Source of the DNA: Coniochaeta sp. PMI_546
Taxonomy: Eukaryota; Ascomycota; Sordariomycetes; Coniochaetales; Coniochaetaceae
Direction of reading: 5' to 3'
Length of the DNA: 64,000 bases
Assembly (NCBI GenBank): GCA_021432605.1
Contig: MU271146.1
Coordinates: 2,046,001-2,110,000 of the forward strand
The translations under genes were made by a program, and so were the position numbers. Below the pieces are notes generated by a model, which was not told the origin of the DNA, made no database searches, and saw only the letters and a list, made by a program, of their open reading frames with translations. Shown here piece by piece: positions 57,311 through 64,000 of this stretch (position 1 is its first letter; each line of letters opens with the position of its first letter).

Positions 57311-58854
57311 CTAGCCGTACTGTATACTGTCATCTTCCTCGCCGTGGAGAAGGACGTACTTGAGTATGTCCGATAGGGATATCATGCCCCTTAATCGGCT
57401 CTCGTCGTCTATCACGATCAGCCGGTGGACTCGCGATTTTCGGATTGTGTCAAATATTGAGTCCAGACGGTCCTCTTCAGTGCAAGTGTAGATGCCTGGG
57501 AAGTCCTCGGATCGTTTCGACAGAGCTTCTCCGATCGTGGATGACAAGGCGTCGTAGTCGCCTCCTTTGATGCAGGGGATAACGTCGACTGCTTCGAACA
57601 CGTTCAGGAGGCGGTTCTGCTTGTCGACGATAGGAACGGCGGATATATTGTGCTTCACCATGAGGTGGATTGCGTCCAGAACCGAGCTGCTCATAGTTTC
57701 TGTAGCCAGGTTGTTGTAGGTACCGAGACCAATCTCGCGTACTGACTTCTTCAGCAGCGTCGTATATTTTTCGTTGTTGACCGCGATAAATTTCAAGATG
57801 CGGTACTGCGTGATCACGCTGATGACTGTCTCTCGGCCCGTCTCATCGTCTTTATCCACAAGGGGGATCCTGCGTGCTCTTGTCCTAAGCATGCGCCGGC
57901 AGGCCTCGTAGAGAGGTCGTGTAGGGTGGACGGATACCGTCTCGAGAGGGAGCACGCCGATCGCCTTCTCAATATCTGTAATGCCTGCTCAGTACGAGTG
58001 CCATATCTCTTTCATACTCTCGGCCACTCACCTCGCAAACTGCTTAGACGGAACTGGTCCACCTGATCGATCTCGTCCGGGAACTGGCAGTAATACTGAA
58101 TGACATTGATGTAATCGGTGCTGGTGAGCAGTCCAGCAAACGTCGATGAGCGCGAATCCCATACTGGGGCAGAGACAATGCCTAAAAGAAGGAGTTAGTT
58201 CCGTGCCACCAAAGTCTTTCCACCGCGTAGACCAGTCGGGACATGCCCACCATTTTGGATCAGGATATTCAAGCTCTTCTTGATCAACAGCTCGTTGTCG
58301 AAGACGATAAGGCGGCACGACAGGGGAAGTACGTCGTAGCTATTTCGGACCTTGAGGAACTCCCGGATGCCTCTCTGGATGACAGGTCATCAGTTAGCGA
58401 TAAAGTGGCTTCAAGATTATATTCACGTGGACTCGAGGAAGCTCACCAAGCCCAGCATCTGATCCCGGTCGAGGGGACTAAGCCCCGCGTGCTTATCGGC
58501 CATTCTGCGGCCAGTTGGTGTGCGACGGAGGTAAGATGAGGGTGCAACAAAGGGGAGCTCGTGACCATGGGGAGTGGTTTCTCGGGCGGCGGGGGCTAGC
58601 GGTTTGGTCTCTGATGCGGCAGCGGCATCTGGTTGTTTGCTTTTCCCAACCGTTCTTGTCGGTATCTGCAAGGTACTGGATGTGGCTGAGTGGGGAGTAG
58701 CCGTTCGGCTAGGCGCTGGAGGAGAAGCTGAGGTCGCAGCAATTGGGGCGTCCACGTTGCCGGAGTTTGACCCTGAGTTTGTGTTACCGGTGGCAGCGTG
58801 GTCAGCCTGGGTCTCCGAGGCTGCTGCACGACTTGGAGGAGGAGCGTCATCCAT
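57311..58854 (-). CDS. SNF4: AMPK/Snf1 complex gamma subunit (Snf4), four CBS domains
   Basis: Minus-strand exons 58447-58854, 58251-58374, 58032-58181 and 57311-57975 encode 448 residues; the three introns (72, 69 and 56 bp) keep phase. The first 110 residues are Ala/Ser/Thr-rich and disordered. The CBS part starts at LRGIREFLKVRNSYDVLPLS, then KKSLNILIQNGIVSAPVWDS, GLLTSTDYINVIQYY, LYEACRRMLRTRARRIPLVD, VISVITQYRILKFIAVNN, HLMVKHNISAVPIVD and TIRKSRVHRLIVIDD. These match Snf4/PRKAG in order. Snf4 binds adenine nucleotides and the Snf1 kinase and beta subunits, controlling the response to low glucose. It is divergent from VAC8 across 1.8 kb. Confidence 0.96.
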
Positions 58855-60638
58855 GTTTCTAGTAGCAGAAATACTCGGGTTGCGGGCTGCGATGACGGCT
58901 TGGAGGGGTTCTGCAGCCGCTACGGCGGTTAGCTGAGTGAGGGGCTATAGCGCTGCGCAATCGGCGGGTACTGGCGGAATCTGGATAGGGAATATCAAAG
59001 TCGGTGAGACGTGAAGCACAGGTCTGTTCGGTCTCAAGGACTGGCTAGTAATTCGGATACGATGCCGAGCTTCTGGCTTTGCACTGATAGAACATCAACA
59101 GTCGTAAGTCTGGGGGAATGTCTATTTCTTGTGGCTTGTCGTTCACATCAATAGAACTGTTGGGACTTTTGCTCTGCACCAATCATCTGCAGCGCTGATA
59201 ACCACTGCAGTTCTGATAAGGTGCAGCGCCGAGACGCACCTTGAAGGTTTCATTTTGCGGGTCAACAACGAAGATCGCCAGATCCTGGCTCGAGTCCGTG
59301 GATGTCTTACTATGCAGGTCCCCTGACTTGACGACATTCGCTATTTAGGGGGGCTTTGTACAGGTTGCTGGTCTGTCCAGATAAAACAAACTGTTCCGCT
59401 TGAACTGGGCAGATTGCTTGCTAAGTTTCGAGGGATCAATTTATTGGGGTGACTCCCTAACGGAGAATCACGTCACTAGCATTTGCCATATCCAGGCAGT
59501 CTCTTGAATAACCGCTGTTGTCAACCACCGTCCGCCCAAGACATGGCCATCTCGGGGTATATTATAGTTGAAGTGAGGTCTGATGCGGCGCCTGATATAA
59601 GATGAGTCGTACATAATCCTGACTGATCCTGACTGTGAGTCAGGTATATCCTCGTGGGCCGGCTGGAGACCATGGCCGAGAAAGATGAGGGTGTTTTGTG
59701 TAAGTGGCACCGTCATGTGTTGGTTGTTCCTCCCTGCCTCAACCACAAAAGCACCCAGAGGAGGTACCTGCTGCCTGGCAGCCCTTTTCCATGACTCTGC
59801 TCTCTGCTCTCAAAAATGACATGGAACGTTGAGGTACAAAGGAATTCGGAACAGAGAGTGGTCCCAAATCCAGATTCTGAAATAATACACTTCTTTCAAG
59901 TGGCATTCTAGGGAAGATGCCGTACAAAGGATAGTAGGTCCAGACATCCCTGAGCAATTTGCCTTGCTTGTATTGTTCTGCATAGTCCGAAGATTCCCAT
60001 CGCTGGTTGTTCTCCCCTTCCTTCCCATGTATTGTAGGTCGTTTTAAGGTAAGGTAGGTACCTGGCAACACCAGTTTTCTCGTAGTTGGCAGACCGTGTT
60101 GCAGTGTCAAGGGCAAGTACTGCCGGTAGTGCTAGAGGTATCTTGAGGTGTGCCTCCCCCACAGCCTCAGAATGGAGCTTTCAAAGCTGCAAGGGAAAGA
60201 GCTCTTGATCCCATGTCAGAACGCACGGACCTCTTTCCAGCGCCTTCGTCACTCACGAGACGCCAGGCTTTACTGGCTTTACTGGCTTTCAAACCAAACT
60301 GCACGTCTCCATTCAGCATCGCTTCATTCCATGAATTTGTTTGCCTTCTTCACAGCTCGACATAGCAACAAACGGCATCCTCGGCTCGCGATACAGCTCG
60401 CTTGCACATCTATCAACCGCGTTCTGATTCGTACTCGGCCGATAATGCGCCTCTGACAGTTTTTGGTCATTGTTTGGAAGCTCTAGATTCGAACCTCTGA
60501 TTGCCGGGGCGACCGTTGCTGCAAGGCACAAGCTTCGTTCTTGAAGCCTAAGCTCTTGGGAGCACCACCAGCATCAGAGCTTCCAAGAGACTCAAACAAA
60601 GCCCGCCATATTCACGACGCTTGCACACCGAGGCGGCC
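58855..60638. other. Divergent promoter region, SNF4 / VAC8
   Basis: 1.8 kb. Frames of up to 125 codons lack domains. A B-box-like GGTTCGAATCT on the minus strand near 60485-60495 has no matching A box and no cloverleaf, so no tRNA is called. Confidence 0.5.
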
Positions 60639-62774
60639 ATGGGTGCCTGCAGCTCTTCATGCTGCGGAGGTATGTCGTGCATGTCTCATTGTGGGCAGGA
60701 TGCGTCTCTCAAGGGAGCCAAACTGACCAAACTTCCTAGGCAAAGCCCGCGATGGCTTGTATGAGCCCGTCCTTGCTGACAGCGAGCGCGAGGCGGTCGC
60801 AGACTTGCTGCAGTACCTTGAGAACGTCAGTACACCGGCAGTACCCTATATATGCCACCGCTCAGCACACTGACTGTATTCTCTGACAGCGCGGTGAAAC
60901 CGATTTCTTCTCCGGCGAACCTCTTCGTGCTCTCAGCACCCTTGTTTTCTCAGACAACATCGACCTGCAACGAAGTGCTAGCTTGACATTTGCAGAGATA
61001 ACCGAGCGTGGTACGTTTGATAAGCTTGCCGAGTCCGCTCATTGTCTCGCCGGCATGTTGCGTGCCACCAACACAGTGTCAGGGTGCTGCGGTTGAGGCT
61101 GCTGGACCAAGACACAGCTGGCGATGGTCTGGAGGTTACTGACTTGTGTGTAGATGTCCGCGAAGTCGACCGAGATACCCTCGAGCCCATCCTCTTCCTT
61201 CTACAGAGCCCCGACATCGAGGTGCAGAGAGCTGCCAGTGCTGCGTTGGGCAACCTCGCCGTCAACAGTAAGATAATAGTTCCGCGATCTAACATTCACT
61301 GCATGACGAAGCTGATGTTAGTACAGCTGAGAACAAAGTCCTCATTGTCCAGCTCGGAGGCTTGACACCGCTGATCCGGCAGATGCTCTCCACCAATGTT
61401 GAGGTGCAGTGCAATGCCGTCGGCTGCATTACGAACCTAGCGACACATGAGGAGAACAAGGCTAAGATTGCTCGTTCCGGTGCCTTGGGTCCGTTGACAA
61501 GACTTGCAAAGTCGAGAGATATGCGGGTCCAAAGGAATGCCACTGGAGCATTGCTCAACATGACACATTCAGGTGCGCAGAAGCAAGGCAATGTCATGGA
61601 AGTGCTGCGATGGTGCTAACATATAACAGACGAGAACCGACAACAGCTCGTTAACGCCGGTGCTATTCCTGTCCTGGTTCAGCTACTTTCTTCGTCAGAT
61701 GTTGATGTCCAGTATTATTGCACGACCGCACTAAGCAACATCGCCGTCGACTCCAACAACCGTCGGAAACTGGCTCAGACCGAGCCGAGGTTGGTGCAGT
61801 CTCTAGTCAACCTTATGGATTCGTCTTCTCCCAAGGTACAATGCCAGGCAGCCTTGGCCCTGCGCAACCTGGCCTCGGACGAGAAGTATCAACTGGAGAT
61901 AGTCCGGGCCCAGGGCCTGCCTCCTCTCCTCCGCCTTCTCCAATCTTCTTACCTCCCCCTCATTCTCTCGGCGGTCGCGTGCATACGGAACATCTCAATC
62001 CACCCCTTGAACGAGTCTCCCATCATCGAGGCCGGATTCTTGAAGCCCCTGGTCGACCTGCTGGGATCAACAGATAATGAGGAGATCCAGTGCCACGCAA
62101 TCTCGACCCTTAGGAACCTGGCAGCGAGCTCGGATCGGAACAAGGCGCTGGTTCTGGATGCTGGAGCGGTGCAGAAATGCAAGCAGCTGGTACTCGAGGT
62201 GCCGGTGACGGTCCAGTCAGAGATGACGGCGGCTATTGCTGTTTTGGCACTGAGTGACGAGCTCAAGACGCATCTACTTGAGCTGGGCGTTTTCGACGTC
62301 CTCATTCCGCTTACAAAGTCTCCCAGCATTGAGGTCCAAGGCAACAGCGCAGCTGCTCTGGGTAACCTCTCATCTAAAGGTATGCTTACCAAGCTCTCGC
62401 TGCTGTCACCTCAAGTAAAGTTAATTCTAACTCGCAATCTAGTTGGTGACTACGGCATCTTCATCCGGGACTGGACGGAGCCAAGCGAAGGCATCCACGG
62501 CTACCTCAGCAGGTTCCTCGACAGCGGTGACCCGACCTTTCAGCACATCGCCATCTGGACACTGCTCCAGCTGCTCGAGTCGGAAGACAAGAAGCTCATC
62601 GGTCTCATCGGTAAGTCCGATGACATCGTGGAGATGATCAAGCAGATCGCGAACCGCCAGGTCGAGTCGGACAACGAGCTCGAAGACGACGATGAGGGCG
62701 AGGTAGTCAACCTTGCTCAACGTTGTCTGGAACTACTGGGACAGGGAGGGGCTAAGAGTCACATAGAAGGTTGA
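60639..62774 (+). CDS. VAC8: Vac8, armadillo-repeat vacuolar membrane protein
   Basis: Seven exons (60639-60669, 60740-60825, 60890-61010, 61154-61267, 61327-61572, 61630-62379, 62443-62774) encode 559 residues, the usual length for filamentous fungi. All six introns keep phase. The first exon encodes [10 protein letters not shown]: a glycine for N-myristoylation and cysteines for palmitoylation, which tether Vac8 to the vacuole. The rest is about eleven armadillo repeats, seen as recurring segments such as [55 protein letters not shown] and [20 protein letters not shown]. The C-terminus is acidic. Vac8 acts in vacuole inheritance, homotypic fusion, selective autophagy and nucleus-vacuole contacts. 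Confidence 0.97.
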
Positions 62775-63322
62775 CTCCCACTCTCCTGTTCCCTGCGCGT
62801 CTAGTGCGTCTGTTTTCTGCTTTACGTTGTCCGGCCGCGCGTGTCGAGACATGGCATTGGCATGGTGTTGGTGGCGTCTGATATGCTTAGCCCGTACAAG
62901 AGGGGTGAAGAAGCTGGACTCTGTTTGATTTCTGTATTTTAGGGGGGGGTTCAACGCATCTGGGAGCAAGGTTCACTGGGACTTCGCTGATGATCCCGCG
63001 CTTATCAGGCAGCGCTCCAAGCTGCATGGCTTTCTTTTGTACAAGTTATTCTATGGTCGGACTAGCCGGTTCGAGTTCTCTTCCGTCACATAGCTCTCTT
63101 CTTCTTGACACTGTATCAGGCCGGTCTTCACAGTCTGGCCTTATTCATCCTAGACTGTAATTAGACGGGTTCGCGCCGAGATGTCCAGATCTCACTCACT
63201 TGTGGTAACACGAGTCGGCGCAGGATACGTACGCTGGGTGAGGTAACTCGGCTTTTGAGCTACGCTATATCAATGAGAGAATATTCTCACTACTCTCCTG
63301 ACAGCTTCTGGCACTTGAACGA
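62775..63322. other. Convergent 3' spacer
   Basis: 3' flanks of VAC8 and IMP1. No gene is seen. Confidence 0.55.
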
Positions 63323-63920
63323 TCAAGACTGAGAAGTTGAGCTGTAGCTCTTGAGAGGATTCGTGATCCACTTGAACTCAAAACCCGGCCCTGGTGAGCG
63401 TAGAGTGGCAATCACCTTGCCGCTGACCAAGGCCAGAGGAACAGGACCGAACATGCGCGAGTCCCTCGAAGTGGGCAGGTTGTCGCCGACCAGCCAGCAG
63501 TGACCCTGCGGTACCTATTCTTACATCAACACAAAAGTCCTTATAAATTGATCCCAAGAGGATAAAACTCATCACACTCACCTGAATCATAGCATCACTC
63601 CCGCTCTCAGGCGAATCAATCAAGACGTAATCCCCCGGCATACCCAGCACACGCTTCATACCGTCCATATCGGGGAAAATGGGTATCTTGTAGACGACCA
63701 GGTCGCCCACGGCGACGCCGCGGCCGTAGCGGTGCCGCTTGGAGGTGAGCATCCACTCGTCGGCGACCTCGATGGTGGGCAGCATCGAGGGGCCCTGGGC
63801 AGGGCCGAGGCTGTAGCCGTACTCCCAGAAGAGGTGCAGGGCGGCGAAGTACTTGAAGGTGCTGAGGAAGAGGCGGAAGGGGTGTCCCAGAAGGGGGCGG
63901 GGGCGGAGGAGGGAGGCCAT
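63323..63920 (-). CDS. IMP1: Mitochondrial inner membrane peptidase subunit 1 (Imp1)
   Basis: Minus-strand exons 63582-63920 and 63323-63514 encode 176 residues. The 67-bp intron has a strong GTGAGT donor and TAG acceptor, phase 0. The protein belongs to the type I signal peptidase S26 family: a basic N-terminus and hydrophobic segment ([17 protein letters not shown]), box B with the catalytic serine at 45 (GPSMLPT), GDLVVYK, and the catalytic lysine at 89 in [10 protein letters not shown]. Then come [19 protein letters not shown] and [13 protein letters not shown] (boxes D and E). Imp1 acts in the intermembrane space with Imp2 and removes sorting signals from proteins such as cytochrome b2 and Cox2. 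Confidence 0.96.
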
Positions 63921-64000
63921 TCGAGGCCGTTGATGGGGGATTATTCTGATTGTCGTGAGCAGAGCATCGTTTTTCGGGAGTTGTGACTATGTGTGTTGTG
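63921..64000. other. IMP1 promoter start
   Basis: Last 80 bp of the window; 5' flank of IMP1. Nothing else is seen. Confidence 0.5.

Noticed and set aside
60485-60495. B-box-like GGTTCGAATCT on the minus strand
   Set aside because: No A box at a workable distance and no cloverleaf.

Overview
This window is nuclear DNA from a filamentous ascomycete (Pezizomycotina, most likely a sordariomycete; genus not determinable from sequence alone). The reasons are many short introns of about 50-70 bp with GTATGT/GTAAGT-type donors, CTAAC/CTGAC-like branch sites and TAG/CAG acceptors; compact genes on both strands; and fungal families such as a Zn2Cys6 regulator, a GH76 Dfg5/Dcw1 enzyme, Mid1, Vac8 and a SepA/Bni1 formin. 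I support 22 protein-coding genes and one tRNA-Arg(ACG), nearly all apparently intact. Exon joins were worked out by hand from splice consensus and reading phase.

Layout. 0-3 kb: a small secreted protein built from five alternating acidic and Lys/His units. 3-8.3 kb: a 1,732-residue formin. 8.9 kb: tRNA-Arg. 11-15 kb: a BCS1-like AAA ATPase convergent with a secreted aspartic protease. 15.9-20.7 kb: Elongator subunit Elp5, a tRNA-derived repeat, the tri-snRNP 27 kDa protein and a Lys-rich SMAP-domain protein. 21.2-26.7 kb: RAMP4, a small mitochondrial-type membrane protein, Mid1 and Yop1. 28-36.4 kb: an RFX regulator, an ankyrin-fused L-asparaginase and a NAP-family histone chaperone. 37.5-42.1 kb: a GPI-anchored GH76 cell-wall enzyme and a Zn2Cys6 regulator. 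42.1-46.8 kb: a 4.7 kb block with no gene I can support. 46.8-50.7 kb: a tiny three-exon cysteine-rich secreted peptide, Rit1 and a HAD phosphatase. 52-56.3 kb: a large RhoGAP. 57.3-62.8 kb: the AMPK gamma subunit Snf4 divergent from Vac8. 63.3-63.9 kb: mitochondrial inner membrane peptidase Imp1.

Most genes are housekeeping genes that are not functionally linked. A loose theme of polarity, cell wall and membrane runs through the formin, RhoGAP, GH76 enzyme, Mid1, Yop1 and Vac8. I see no secondary-metabolite cluster, CRISPR array, retroelement or complete transposon. The least explained loci are the Lys/His repeat protein at 0.6-1.5 kb, the six-cysteine peptide at 46.8-47.2 kb (each exon is too short to be noticed alone), the SINE-like repeat at 17.3 kb and the gene-poor block.
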